From CAZICM01 sp964537685 (GTDB lineage Bacteria > Myxococcota_A > Polyangia > Polyangiales > Polyangiaceae): a stretch of 13,853 bases of DNA. The position numbers were made by a program, and so were the translations under genes. The stretch lies in assembly GCA_964537685.1 (NCBI GenBank), contig CAZICM010000108.1:1-13853 (forward strand), given 5' to 3'. Each line of letters opens with the position of its first letter. Within the stretch, counting starts at the first letter, position 1. Shown here in pieces: positions 6,285 to 13,853 of this stretch. The notes below the pieces were generated by a model. The model was not told the origin of the DNA and did not search any database. It saw only the letters and a list, made by a program, of their open reading frames with translations.

Positions 6285-6778
6285 TGCTATTGTCCCGTTT
6301 CCGAAGGGCGGACGCCTCGGTCCTGGTTGTGGGCAGTGAGCCATTGGAGGCAATGGGCCGATATCGCCAGACCCATCCTGGAAGCCTTGAGGCTGGCGGC
6401 GTCCTTCTCGGACGCTATTTGGCGGAAGCTCCGCACGTCATTATCGATGAAATAACGGTTCCCATGAAGGGAGACAAGCGAATGCCCATGTCTTTTCATC
6501 GTGGTCATGAAGAGCATCAGCGGCTTATAGACCAGCATTGGCATTCAACACGCGGCACATGTGTATATCTTGGTGAATGGCATACACACCCAGAACCCGA
6601 TCCGACGCCTTCGAGCATAGATCTTAGGGATTGGCGGCGTCGCCTGCGGAGTGATATATTTGATGCAGTATCCCTCTTCTTTCTCATCTTGGGGACGAAG
6701 AAGCTCCGTGCTTGGGAGGGGATACGGCAGACGGACTCGATTACACCATTGACGAGATTGTCAGGGCGCGAGCCGTAA
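6284..6778 (+). CDS. cap3: Cap3-type JAMM/JAB isopeptidase (164 aa)
   Basis: This is a zinc metalloprotease predicted to cleave CD-NTase-target conjugates made by Cap2. The JAMM motif is complete: Glu36 in SLEAGGVLLG, then GEWHTHPEPDPTPSSID, giving H100, H102, S110 and D113 in the HxHPx(6)SxxD order. The length matches stand-alone Cap3 proteins. The frame extends upstream to an ATG at 6260 inside cap2, but the ATG at 6284 has GGAGG 6 nt before it and shares one base with the cap2 stop, so I chose 6284. The one-base overlap indicates translational coupling. Confidence 0.93.
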   Translation: MLLSRFRRADASVLVVGSEPLEAMGRYRQTHPGSLEAGGVLLGRYLAEAPHVIIDEITVPMKGDKRMPMSFHRGHEEHQRLIDQHWHSTRGTCVYLGEWHTHPEPDPTPSSIDLRDWRRRLRSDIFDAVSLFFLILGTKKLRAWEGIRQTDSITPLTRLSGREP

Positions 6779-6834
6779 GCGAATAACCGCGCAATGATAA
6801 TGGAAGCCAAATAGATCTTGTTCTGTATCAATAG

Positions 6835-8307
6835 ATGGAAACCAGCATGAGTGATGCCTCGCTAAGGCAAAAAGTCCACATTATTCGCTTGGTTGCGCCG
6901 ATTGGAGACCATCGCCCAAGCATTTCAATTGACGACGTGCGAAGGGCGATTGCACCAGATGAGCCCTTCGACGAAGGGCTGCTCGTTGATCTGCACGCCC
7001 TGCATCTTCGTGATGGTGAGTGCGAATTCTGGCAAAGAGCCCAGTCGACAATTAAAGAGAAGGTAAATGGATTCATAGAACATCGAGTCATTCCTTCTCA
7101 TGGAAATGCGCTTGCGGTTTTTGCATTTGCGCCGATTCCGTTGCTCTGTGCGCTCGGCCGTTTGCTCGGCGATAAGCTTCCAACCCGGATATTTGAGCGC
7201 CATCGTCATACCGATTCATGGAGATGGGATGAGAGGGGCGTACCGCTCCAATGGCAAACGAGGTTGGATTGGGCCGAGCAAGATGTGCAAGACGTGGCAG
7301 TGCTTCTTTCGATCAGTGGAATGGTGCATGAGACAGCGGTTCATAAAGCATTGAACAAGCCATTTCATTTATGTGAGCTCCGCATACCTGAGCCTAGGCC
7401 AAATGTTGTGAGAACCCATCAAGATTTGACGGAGTTTATTGGACTTTGGCGTAGCCTCCTATCAAGTATTTCGGCACGAATTGGTCCGCATGCGCATATT
7501 CATCTTTTCCCTGCGGCTCCGCTCTCTGTATCGATTGAATGTGGCCGCCGGCTGCTTCCCAAAGCCGATCCGCGGATTACAGTTTACGATTATTTTAATG
7601 GGGATTTCATCAGTGCATTGGATATTGGAGCTCCGGCCGCGAGGGTTGACGTGAGTGCCTTAAACGCTCCGGCGAATCATGGTCGTGTAAAACTTCTTAT
7701 CCTCGCGGCGAATCCGTCCACCCACCCCCGGCTCGATCTGCTTGAAGAGATTCGTGCGATCAAAGAAAAGGTTCGCCAGGCTAAGTATACGGAGTTCTTC
7801 GACATTGACTCAGCGGAGGCCGTTCGTCCAGACGATCTCCATCAGGTCCTTCTTGATAACCAACCAACGATAGTACACTTCAGCGGTCACGGAGACGCTT
7901 CTTCGGGACTTGTGCTTCACGGGGATACCTCGGGAACTGAAAGTCTTGTTAGCGTTGATGCTTTGAAACACCTTTTCAAAACGCTGAAGGGCAATATTCG
8001 AATCGTCGTGTTAAATACCTGTGCCAGCGCGGAGTGTGCGGATGCAATTTCCGAGGATATCGATTTTGTGGTTGGCATGAATGCCCCGGTTGGTGATGAT
8101 TCAGCGAGGAAGTTCGCTGCCTCTCTCTATCTAGGGATCGCATCCGGGGAATCAGTCAACAAGGCTTTTGAGCTTGGCATCTCAGCCATCAAGGTAAATG
8201 CTCTTCCTGATGACCGTGTGCCCATTCTCAAGGTCCGGCCGGGTGCATCATCGGAGGATGTCCTTTGTAGCGAGCGAACCAGTGAAACGGACAAGCGCCG
8301 CCGGTGA
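6835..8307 (+). CDS. SAVED-CHAT fusion, cyclic-nucleotide-activated protease effector (490 aa)
   Basis: This is the predicted killing effector. SAVED, a fused double-CARF-like sensor of cyclic oligonucleotides, spans about residues 50-265. Its first half has FAPIPLLCALGRLLGDK followed by the WRW tract (129-131), and its second has HIHLFPAAPLSVSIECGRRL (221-240) and ITVYDYF. CHAT, a caspase-like cysteine protease domain, spans about 284-455 with the dyad His352 (VHFSGHGD) and Cys396 (VVLNTCAS). No nuclease, TIR or membrane domain is present. The gene starts 56 nt after cap3. The ATG at 6835 has no ribosome-binding site; an ATG at 6847 with GGA 7 nt upstream would give 486 aa and may be the true start. 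SAVED-CHAT proteins are known as cyclic-nucleotide-triggered proteases in type III CRISPR systems and were predicted earlier in CD-NTase operons. The substrate here is unknown. Confidence 0.92.
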   Translation: METSMSDASLRQKVHIIRLVAPIGDHRPSISIDDVRRAIAPDEPFDEGLLVDLHALHLRDGECEFWQRAQSTIKEKVNGFIEHRVIPSHGNALAVFAFAPIPLLCALGRLLGDKLPTRIFERHRHTDSWRWDERGVPLQWQTRLDWAEQDVQDVAVLLSISGMVHETAVHKALNKPFHLCELRIPEPRPNVVRTHQDLTEFIGLWRSLLSSISARIGPHAHIHLFPAAPLSVSIECGRRLLPKADPRITVYDYFNGDFISALDIGAPAARVDVSALNAPANHGRVKLLILAANPSTHPRLDLLEEIRAIKEKVRQAKYTEFFDIDSAEAVRPDDLHQVLLDNQPTIVHFSGHGDASSGLVLHGDTSGTESLVSVDALKHLFKTLKGNIRIVVLNTCASAECADAISEDIDFVVGMNAPVGDDSARKFAASLYLGIASGESVNKAFELGISAIKVNALPDDRVPILKVRPGASSEDVLCSERTSETDKRRR

Positions 8308-8339
8308 GTGCAAGACCTCCGCTCATGAATGCAATCCCC

Positions 8340-9749
8340 CTACTGCACCAGCACCATCCCCATCATCCCCGCATCCGCATGATCCAAAATATGACAATGA
8401 AACATCCACATCCCAGGCCGATCATCAAATCGAACCGCAATATGCCGGCTCTTCTGATACGGTACATCGATCGTGTCCTTCCATTCCAGCGGCATCACCG
8501 GCTGCTTCTGATCGTCCAGCGCTTGAAAGAAATATCCGTGCAAATGAAATGGGTGGGACCATGACATCGTGTTCTCTATCGTCCACACCTGCGTCTCGTG
8601 CAGCCCCGCTTGAAGCGGTGTCGCGTCCCATGAGGGCTTGTCGTTGATCGTCAACACCAGCGGCGCCCCCTCCGCTTGCCCAAGCTGGATATGTACCGGT
8701 GCCGCGCCCTCCAGATTGAGCGGGTTGATCTCCCGCCCCAGCCCAGGCATTGCGCTGTCTACCGCCGCTTCCCCTTCCAAACGAAGCGTCATTATGTCTT
8801 CAATCGGACGGAATTCTGTGCTCCCATAGCCCCGATCAAACGGTATCCAGCGCAGGGGAATCTCGCTGTTGGGCGCCCCGCTGGGGGTGAGTAGCACATC
8901 CGCCCTCTCTCCTGGCGCAAGAACCAGCGTCGCTTTTGGAATGGGCGCTTGAATCCTTCCCCCATCGCCTCCGATGCGCGTGAAGTCGTGACCAGGTAGA
9001 TCGAGCTGAAAATATCGGCTTTTCGCCGTGTTGACCAGAAGCCAGCGCTGCCGCAACCCAGGCCGCGCTTTCAGTGTCGGATTGCGTTTGCCATTGACCA
9101 GAATATATTGCCCTTCGCGTCCAAACAGCGTCGCCGTGTCTCCTCCAGAGGCCGGATCGCTGAGCGTGCCATCTTCGCGCAGGCCAATGTCGCTGAGAAC
9201 AAGTATCACCGGATCGCCTAGATCCGCAGGTTCTGTGGGATCTTCGACCCATAGGGCGCCATAGAGGCCAGAGCCGGCTTGAATCGCGGAGTCGACATGG
9301 GGGTGATACCAGTACAGGCCAGGGTCGGGTAGCGAGAAGATATAGTCAAAGCTTTGGCCCGGTTCGATGGCGGGCTGGGTGTGTTCGGGCACTCCATCCA
9401 TGCTGTTGGGGAGGCGTATCCCATGCCAGTGAATGGTCGTCGGGTCCGGGAGTTGGTTTTCAACATGGGCAATTAGCGTGTCGCCTGCTTTGGCCCGGAT
9501 TAGCGGGCCGGGGAGGGTGCCATTGTAGGTCCATACAGGGGTGGCGGTGCCCGGAACGATTTCTTGGGTCGCCTCGATGGCTTGGAGGGAGATTTCTAGG
9601 ATATTGGACGCGGCGTTTTGGTCGGGTAGGGTTGGAAGAATCAGTTCTTGATTCCAGTTGTCCGGTTGGCGGGGGAGCTCGGTTTCGGTGCAGCCAAGGG
9701 TGAACGCAAAAGGGACAAAGGCGATGAGGCGTTGGTGTTGTTTGAGCAT
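8340..9749 (-). CDS. Lipoprotein multicopper oxidase, laccase/CueO-like (469 aa)
   Basis: The enzyme couples one-electron oxidation of phenols or metal ions to reduction of oxygen to water, outside the cytoplasm. All four copper motifs are present: HWHG (H107, H109), YHPH (H149, H151), HPFHLHG (H399, H402, H404) and HCHILDHADAGM (H451, C452, H453, H457, axial M462). Three cupredoxin domains fit the length. The start at 9749 gives a lipoprotein signal MLKQHQRLIAFVPFAFTLGC with lipid-bearing Cys20. The frame continues upstream to a TTG at 9794, which would spoil the signal. No strong ribosome-binding site is seen. No Met-rich copper-binding loop of the CueO kind is evident. The gene converges on the CBASS effector across 32 bp and is divergent from the gene at 9836. 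The substrate cannot be told; copper tolerance or pigment oxidation are both possible. Confidence 0.93.
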   Translation of the reverse strand: MLKQHQRLIAFVPFAFTLGCTETELPRQPDNWNQELILPTLPDQNAASNILEISLQAIEATQEIVPGTATPVWTYNGTLPGPLIRAKAGDTLIAHVENQLPDPTTIHWHGIRLPNSMDGVPEHTQPAIEPGQSFDYIFSLPDPGLYWYHPHVDSAIQAGSGLYGALWVEDPTEPADLGDPVILVLSDIGLREDGTLSDPASGGDTATLFGREGQYILVNGKRNPTLKARPGLRQRWLLVNTAKSRYFQLDLPGHDFTRIGGDGGRIQAPIPKATLVLAPGERADVLLTPSGAPNSEIPLRWIPFDRGYGSTEFRPIEDIMTLRLEGEAAVDSAMPGLGREINPLNLEGAAPVHIQLGQAEGAPLVLTINDKPSWDATPLQAGLHETQVWTIENTMSWSHPFHLHGYFFQALDDQKQPVMPLEWKDTIDVPYQKSRHIAVRFDDRPGMWMFHCHILDHADAGMMGMVLVQ

Positions 9750-9835
9750 AAGTGGTACGCGGAATATCACATATAAAACCGCTTTGCAAAACAAAAGTCT
9801 TTACATGGCTTGGGAGGGCATGAGATATTGGGCGC

Positions 9836-10420
9836 ATGAGCCAAGATTCTTCGCCGCCTGTGTCGATTCACGCGCTCTTTCGCGAGCCGGTTTTCTTGCA
9901 TGCCAATCCTCAGTATTACGACTATATTCATCATATTGACCTGGAGGAGGGCAATCAGGTGAAGATGGTTGCGGGGGGGTGCCAGGCGATTCGGAGGGTG
10001 GTGCATGGCCGTTATGAGGTGTCTTTTCCTGGGCCGGATGAAGTGCTCGTTCGCTTTTTCGATTTGGCCGATGTAAATCCTTATCAAAACAATGCGGTCA
10101 TCGCCGTGCTTGGGGAGGTGAGTTATAAGGCTACGCTTGAATTTGGGCCTTTTGCTATGGCGACGGATATCCCCGCGAATATTCCCGATGAGCGCTGGCC
10201 TTGGGTGGTTTCGCCTTTTCGGGTGGTGTTTGAGGAGGATCCGCTGGCGATGGGGCATAAAAAATTGCCTCCCGAGCTGTTGGCGCATCCTGAGATGCAG
10301 GAGTTTTTAAAGCCTATTCTCGAGGGTCAGGAGGCGGATAGGCGTTATTATGTGCGGGGCTATGTGGAGGAGATTACCTATACCGAGGCGGTGAAGCGGG
10401 GATTGGCTAGTACTGCTTAA
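9836..10420 (+). CDS. Hypothetical protein (194 aa)
   Basis: I recognise no family. The protein is soluble and acidic, has no signal peptide and is rich in aromatic residues and proline. The first half looks beta-rich, with tracts such as VKMVAGGCQAIRRVVHGRYEVSF and DEVLVRFFDLADV. The C-terminal half has HPEMQEFLKPILEGQEADRRYY and a YVEEITYTEAVKRG helix near the end. It is divergent from the multicopper oxidase (86 bp between starts), and its stop overlaps the deaminase gene's 3' end by 14 bp on the opposite strand. Ribosome-binding sequence before the ATG is poor, so the start is less certain than the frame. Confidence 0.6.
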   Translation: MSQDSSPPVSIHALFREPVFLHANPQYYDYIHHIDLEEGNQVKMVAGGCQAIRRVVHGRYEVSFPGPDEVLVRFFDLADVNPYQNNAVIAVLGEVSYKATLEFGPFAMATDIPANIPDERWPWVVSPFRVVFEEDPLAMGHKKLPPELLAHPEMQEFLKPILEGQEADRRYYVRGYVEEITYTEAVKRGLASTA

Positions 10421-11870
10421 TCAGTCCGTTTTGTTTTAGTTTGGTGATTAGGGCAATTCCGCGCTGGAGGATAACCGTTTCGCCGGGGTCGGCAACGCCC
10501 GCGTCCAATAGATCTTTTAGGCTGGCGAGGCTATAGCTGAATAGGGCTGCGGGGCCTGCGCTCTGATTGAGGAATGTGGTTACGCCTCTGTTGCCGCCAA
10601 AATCGGTATGGTGATCCTTGAGCCAGTCGGATGTATTGGGAACCTTGCCGCTGCGCCTCTGCATATCGTACATCCATGCGCTAAACGGTGTGCTTAGGGG
10701 ATGGACGTCTTTGGGAAAGGCCAGTTTGGGGTGGGCATTGGGCGCATTTTGGAGGGTGGGGAAGCTCTTTGGAGCTACGACCTTGGGGTTGCCCATATTG
10801 AGCGCATAGCTGCGCAGTTCAGGGATTTCGACGATGGGTTTGCTTACAATGGGAAGTATCGATGTGACTTTTTGGGTGCAGCCATTCTTGGTTAAGTCCA
10901 GCGCGCTGTTTTTTATGCGGGGATCGATATGGCCGATGACTACGGGGATATTCTTTCCCACGGTTGTGATAAAGCCCGCGCACATATGGCAGGGCGCGAG
11001 GGTGGAATAGATGCGGGCGCCGTCGGGCAATGAGCTTTTGGCATTGCCCCGGAGATAGGCGAGGACCATACTGGTTTCGGCGTGGAGGCAGCCATTGAGG
11101 TTGCCCATATTCAATCCCCAGCCGATGATTTGATCGGCGTTGTCGACCATAATGGCGGCGACATTGTGGCCGCTTGGCGTTTGCTGGCCTCTGTTATTGG
11201 GAAGCGCGGCGCCGGCCAAGGCAAAGGCAATTTTCATCCATAGATAGTCTTTTTTATTTTGGTCGGTGTTGCAGGCGCCGTTTTGAACAGGTATTCCGTT
11301 ATGGATTCGGGCGAGGGCGTTCTGTTCGTTGTTATCGCTTACGCGGGCGCTGTAGGTGTTGTTGCAGTCGGCGTAGATATTAAATAGGTTGCGGGCGCTG
11401 TGGGTCAGCTCGGTTTCGTTGGAGTCAAAGCCGGAGTTCCATGTGACATGGCCTTGAAGCGTGGTTGGAAAGGTTTCGACGGTATTCTTTTTTGCGTACC
11501 AATTGCTTCCATTGATACGGTGGACCAAACTAAAGGTATCGTTGTCGGATAGATTGGTAATGGTGTGGATATTGCTGTCGCTGGGGGTGACTTCTTTGGC
11601 CGCCAGGTTTTTATCGAGGAAAACAATGCGCTGAATTTGCCGCTGCCAGGCGAGTCCCAGGCACATTTCGGTGGGTTCGTAGGAGGCGTAGAGTTCGCAG
11701 TTGGCGTTTTGATAGTTGTGGAGCAGGTTGACAATGGGGGTTTCATAGCTGTTGGTGCCTTGAAGCCCAATGCCTTTGACTTTGCCGTCATAGGCGATGA
11801 ATACCGCGTCCTTGCCGGCTTTGGTCTTTTTGCGCTGAACGACGGTGAGTAGAAATTGAGCGCGGTTCAT
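10407..11870 (-). CDS. Zinc-dependent deaminase, Bd3614-like, with degenerate N-terminal deaminase domain (487 aa)
   Basis: The cytidine-deaminase-fold active site is at residues 261-300: HAE (H263, E265 as zinc ligand and proton shuttle) and PCHMC (C294, C297), in LHAETSMVLAYL and STLAPCHMCAGF. Such enzymes hydrolyse an amino group from a nucleobase in a nucleotide or nucleic acid. Residues about 1-90 resemble a second copy: SYETPIV (41-47) aligns with HAETSMV and YASYEPTEMCLGL (61-73) with YSTLAPCHMCAGF, but His has become Ser and the first Cys has become Thr, so zinc should not bind. The last about 140 residues are an unassigned helical region. This layout fits the Bd3614-like deaminase group as I recall it. 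There is no signal peptide, and no obvious partner gene except the divergent CotH lipoprotein. The substrate is unknown. The ATG at 11870 lacks a clear ribosome-binding site. Confidence 0.85.
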   Translation of the reverse strand: MNRAQFLLTVVQRKKTKAGKDAVFIAYDGKVKGIGLQGTNSYETPIVNLLHNYQNANCELYASYEPTEMCLGLAWQRQIQRIVFLDKNLAAKEVTPSDSNIHTITNLSDNDTFSLVHRINGSNWYAKKNTVETFPTTLQGHVTWNSGFDSNETELTHSARNLFNIYADCNNTYSARVSDNNEQNALARIHNGIPVQNGACNTDQNKKDYLWMKIAFALAGAALPNNRGQQTPSGHNVAAIMVDNADQIIGWGLNMGNLNGCLHAETSMVLAYLRGNAKSSLPDGARIYSTLAPCHMCAGFITTVGKNIPVVIGHIDPRIKNSALDLTKNGCTQKVTSILPIVSKPIVEIPELRSYALNMGNPKVVAPKSFPTLQNAPNAHPKLAFPKDVHPLSTPFSAWMYDMQRRSGKVPNTSDWLKDHHTDFGGNRGVTTFLNQSAGPAALFSYSLASLKDLLDAGVADPGETVILQRGIALITKLKQNGLIKQY

Positions 11871-12063
11871 GGGGTTTGACTGGCCTTTCGATGAAGATTG
11901 GATGCTTGTAGAGCAAGAAGGCTGGGATGGTCAAGTTTGTGTAGGGTGGGTCACGCACGCATTTGAAGGTGTATTGGGATTGGCTCGTGGGATAGATTGC
12001 GATGCCTGTGCGGTGTGGGCCGCTGATTTGGCTTTTTGACGTTTGACTTGAGGAGTGATTGCA

Positions 12064-13506
12064 ATGCATAGGCGCGCTTTTTTTATCGTGGGAAGTTCGG
12101 CGATGGTGTGGCTGGGGGTGGCCGCGGGCTGTTCGGGAGGCACGGATCCTTCGCTGGGGAATTCGGGGACGGGGACTTCGATGGGGACGGGCGGTGCGGG
12201 CGGCGCGGGGACGGGAGGCGCGATGTCGTCGAGTTCGGGGGCGGTAATGGATCCTCCGCCGGATTACGAGCTTTTGTACGATCCGGCGGTGGTGAGTGAG
12301 TTTACGGTTACGTTTACGGCGGCGGATTGGGCGGCTTTGGAGGCGGATAAGGCAAAAAATAAAATGCTTCCTATGAATCAGCGGGATTTCGCCTATGTGC
12401 CATGCAAGGTGAGCTTTCAAGGCGAGACCTATGAAAACGTTGGTATCCGTTATAAGGGGAATTCGTCGTTTAATATATCGAGCAATAAGCTTTCGTTTAA
12501 GCTTGATTTCGATGAGTATGTATCAACTCAGCATATTCACGGCATTCAGAAGATGAATTTTAATAATGGCTTTAAAGATCCCTCGCTGCTGCGGGAATGT
12601 TTATCGCTGGAGATGTTCCGCAATGCGGGGGCGTGGGCGCCCCGGTGCACGTATTCAAAGATTTATTACGATACCGGCGATGGGGCGGGGCCGAAGTATT
12701 GGGGTATTTTTACAAATGTCGAGCAGGTGGATAAGCGTTTCCTCCGGGATCGCTTTGGTGATGCTCATTCGGATGGGAATTTATACAAGCCCGATGGTCC
12801 TGGGGATAGCTTGGCTTCGTTTAATCAGACGACCTTTGAGAAGAAGACGAATGAGACGGCGGCCGATTGGAGCGATGTGCAGAATCTGATTACGCTGCTG
12901 ACAAGCTTAAGCGATGCAAAGGCGGTAGAGGATACGCTGGGGCCGATGATCAATGTGGATTCGATTTTGCGTTTTATGGCGCTGAATACGATACTCACAA
13001 GCTGGGATTCTTATGCGGGCACGGGGCACAATTATTATTTGTATAACAATCCAAAGAACAAGGCCACCACCGGAAAAGACTATTGGGAGTATATCGTTTG
13101 GGATTCCAATGAGGCTTTTGGCAACTTTGTTCCGATGGGAAGTTCACAGGCGGCGATGATCACATGGCCTTGGAATCAGCCGAGCGCGATGGCGCAGAAG
13201 CCGCTGTTCAATAAAATCATGATGGTGCCCGCGTGGCAGGCTCAGTATGCGGCCTATATGAAGGCGTTTTTGGCCGATCCAAAGGTGTTTGAGCCGGCGG
13301 CAATGCAGGCGAGGGCCGGCGAACTTTCGGCTCTGGTCAGTCCGGCCGTGCACGAGGATAAGCAATACCTATTTCCGACGGTCGCCCCCGATTTGTTTAC
13401 CCAGAATCTAAACCAAAATGTGATGAATGGGCCGATGGGGCAGATTTTAGGGATTAAGCCTTATATTCAGGACCGGACCAATTTTTTGCTGGGTTCGATT
13501 CCTTGA
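12064..13506 (+). CDS. CotH-kinase family lipoprotein (480 aa)
   Basis: CotH proteins are atypical kinases, first known from the Bacillus spore coat; secreted lipoprotein versions are common in Myxococcota and their targets are mostly unknown. MHRRAFFIVGSSAMVWLGVAAGC is a lipoprotein signal (lipobox AAGC, Cys23), followed by a Gly/Ser/Thr/Met linker to about residue 60. CotH features follow in order: VGIRYKGNSSF (126-136), the KLSFKLDFDEY and QKMNFNNGFKDPS tracts, YWGIFTNVEQVDKRFL (about 212-227), NLYKPDG, NYYLYNN and VWDSNEAFG (about 345-353), matching the usual WDxNxxFG/WDxD signature. The ATG at 12064 has AGGAG 8 nt upstream; a GTG at 12055 is in frame but sits within that site. The protein probably acts at the cell surface or in the periplasm. 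Confidence 0.9.
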   Translation: MHRRAFFIVGSSAMVWLGVAAGCSGGTDPSLGNSGTGTSMGTGGAGGAGTGGAMSSSSGAVMDPPPDYELLYDPAVVSEFTVTFTAADWAALEADKAKNKMLPMNQRDFAYVPCKVSFQGETYENVGIRYKGNSSFNISSNKLSFKLDFDEYVSTQHIHGIQKMNFNNGFKDPSLLRECLSLEMFRNAGAWAPRCTYSKIYYDTGDGAGPKYWGIFTNVEQVDKRFLRDRFGDAHSDGNLYKPDGPGDSLASFNQTTFEKKTNETAADWSDVQNLITLLTSLSDAKAVEDTLGPMINVDSILRFMALNTILTSWDSYAGTGHNYYLYNNPKNKATTGKDYWEYIVWDSNEAFGNFVPMGSSQAAMITWPWNQPSAMAQKPLFNKIMMVPAWQAQYAAYMKAFLADPKVFEPAAMQARAGELSALVSPAVHEDKQYLFPTVAPDLFTQNLNQNVMNGPMGQILGIKPYIQDRTNFLLGSIP

Positions 13507-13565
13507 GCATGACTCAAAAAATCTGATCCGTTTTAAAAGGGCAAAGGCTCTATTCATAGGGCTCG

Positions 13566-13586
13566 TTCACTTCCCGCACAAGTGAA
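13566..13586. promoter_or_regulatory. Small perfect inverted repeat before the 13649 gene
   Basis: TTCACTT and AAGTGAA pair perfectly across a 7-nt loop (CCCGCAC). It lies 8 nt before a TTGACA and has no T-run, so an operator is a better guess than a terminator. No other site of the same sequence was noticed in the window. Confidence 0.35.
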
Positions 13587-13594
13587 TTGGGCCT

Positions 13595-13623
13595 TTGACA
13601 AACCCTTGCTTAGAAGCGTGTGT
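13595..13623 (+). promoter_or_regulatory. Candidate promoter for the 13649 lipoprotein gene
   Basis: TTGACA (13595-13600) is a perfect -35 about 48 nt before the start codon. The -10 position after a 17-nt spacer reads GTGTGT, which is poor, so only the -35 is convincing. The 142-bp gap 13507-13648 otherwise holds the inverted repeat at 13566 and a weak hairpin at the CotH stop. Confidence 0.3.
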
Positions 13624-13648
13624 GCAAACGCAAAACTTGGAGACAACC

Positions 13649-13853
13649 ATGAAGAATGCAATTTCGCGGAAACAGAACTTGGTACAGTGGTTTGCAGCGG
13701 CGGCCGTGGTGCTTTCGGCGGCCATGCTGGGAGGAGCCTGCGGAAGCGGGACGGATAACGGTAGCGGTGGAACAGGATCGGGATCGAGTTCGGGTACGGC
13801 CAGCGGTTCGATTTTTGGCTGCAGCGTGAATGGTCAGAAATGCGCGGTGGCCT
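13649..13853 (+). CDS. Lipoprotein, 5' part only (runs off window)
   Basis: The ATG at 13649 has GGAG 6 nt upstream. The first 68 residues are visible: a signal peptide MKNAISRKQNLVQWFAAAAV and onward to the lipobox LGGAC (Cys31), then a Gly/Ser/Thr linker of about 25 residues like that of the neighbouring CotH protein. The mature part begins IFGCSVNGQKCAVA, with two cysteines that suggest a small disulfide-bonded domain. The function cannot be told because the domain is cut by the window end. Confidence 0.75.
   Translation, partial: MKNAISRKQNLVQWFAAAAVVLSAAMLGGACGSGTDNGSGGTGSGSSSGTASGSIFGCSVNGQKCAVA

Noticed and set aside
8308..8339. Bidirectional terminator between the CBASS effector and the multicopper oxidase
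   Set aside because: The 32-bp gap has no stable hairpin with a T-run on either strand.
10407..11870. Deaminase as a polymorphic secreted toxin
   Set aside because: There is no signal peptide, no toxin-delivery domain (RHS, PAAR, LXG) and no small immunity gene next to it.
12350..12360. CotH domain suspected inactive because the WDxD motif reads WDSN
   Set aside because: WDxNxxFG variants are, as I recall, common in this lipoprotein group, so the Asn is not evidence of inactivation; the motif itself is near 13101-13125.
13503..13517. Intrinsic terminator after the CotH gene
   Set aside because: TTGAG-CATGA-CTCAA is a weak 5-bp AT-rich stem followed by A rather than T on the plus strand, and it overlaps the stop codon.

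Overview
The window looks like chromosomal DNA of a Myxococcota-type (Polyangia-like) bacterium. This is an inference from several secreted lipoproteins with Gly/Ser/Thr-rich linkers after the lipobox, a CotH-kinase lipoprotein, a lipoprotein multicopper oxidase and a Bd3614-type deaminase. Overall GC looks moderate, lower than in classic high-GC myxobacteria, so the exact lineage is open.

The centrepiece is a four-gene plus-strand operon at 3370-8307 that I read as a type II CBASS anti-phage system. It encodes a CD-NTase cyclic-oligonucleotide synthase (3370-4440), a Cap2-type E2-E1 fusion (4449-6284), a Cap3-type JAMM isopeptidase (6284-6778) and a SAVED-CHAT fusion (6835-8307). In the model, infection activates the CD-NTase, whose C-terminus is conjugated by Cap2 and released by Cap3. 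The cyclic nucleotide binds SAVED and switches on the caspase-like CHAT protease. A protease is an unusual output for CBASS, and its substrate is not apparent in the window.

Left of the operon, positions 1-548 hold a degenerate tandem array with a strict 43/44-bp period that carries small palindromes and a 260-bp higher-order repeat. A helical protein of unknown function follows on the minus strand (538-1275). Next comes a tight minus-strand operon: an exported barrel-like protein (2234-2758), a Cys-rich lipoprotein (1782-2237) and a small helical protein (1437-1772). The 5' regions of the 538-1275 gene and of this operon share a duplicated block of about 140 bp (1271-1412 and 2817-2955) with the same TTGACA-N17-CACACT promoter-like pair. 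A 40-bp near-perfect inverted repeat (2981-3020) and a possible 80-aa ORF (3114-3356) lie between that block and the CBASS operon.

Right of the operon, with only 32 bp between the two convergent genes, are a lipoprotein multicopper oxidase (8340-9749, minus) and a divergent unrecognised 194-aa protein (9836-10420, plus). A 487-aa zinc deaminase follows (10407-11870, minus); its N-terminus appears to be a second deaminase domain that has lost zinc ligands. A CotH-kinase lipoprotein (12064-13506, plus) and the start of another lipoprotein gene that runs off the window (13649 onward) complete it. I saw no tRNA, rRNA, transposase, CRISPR array or convincing rho-independent terminator.
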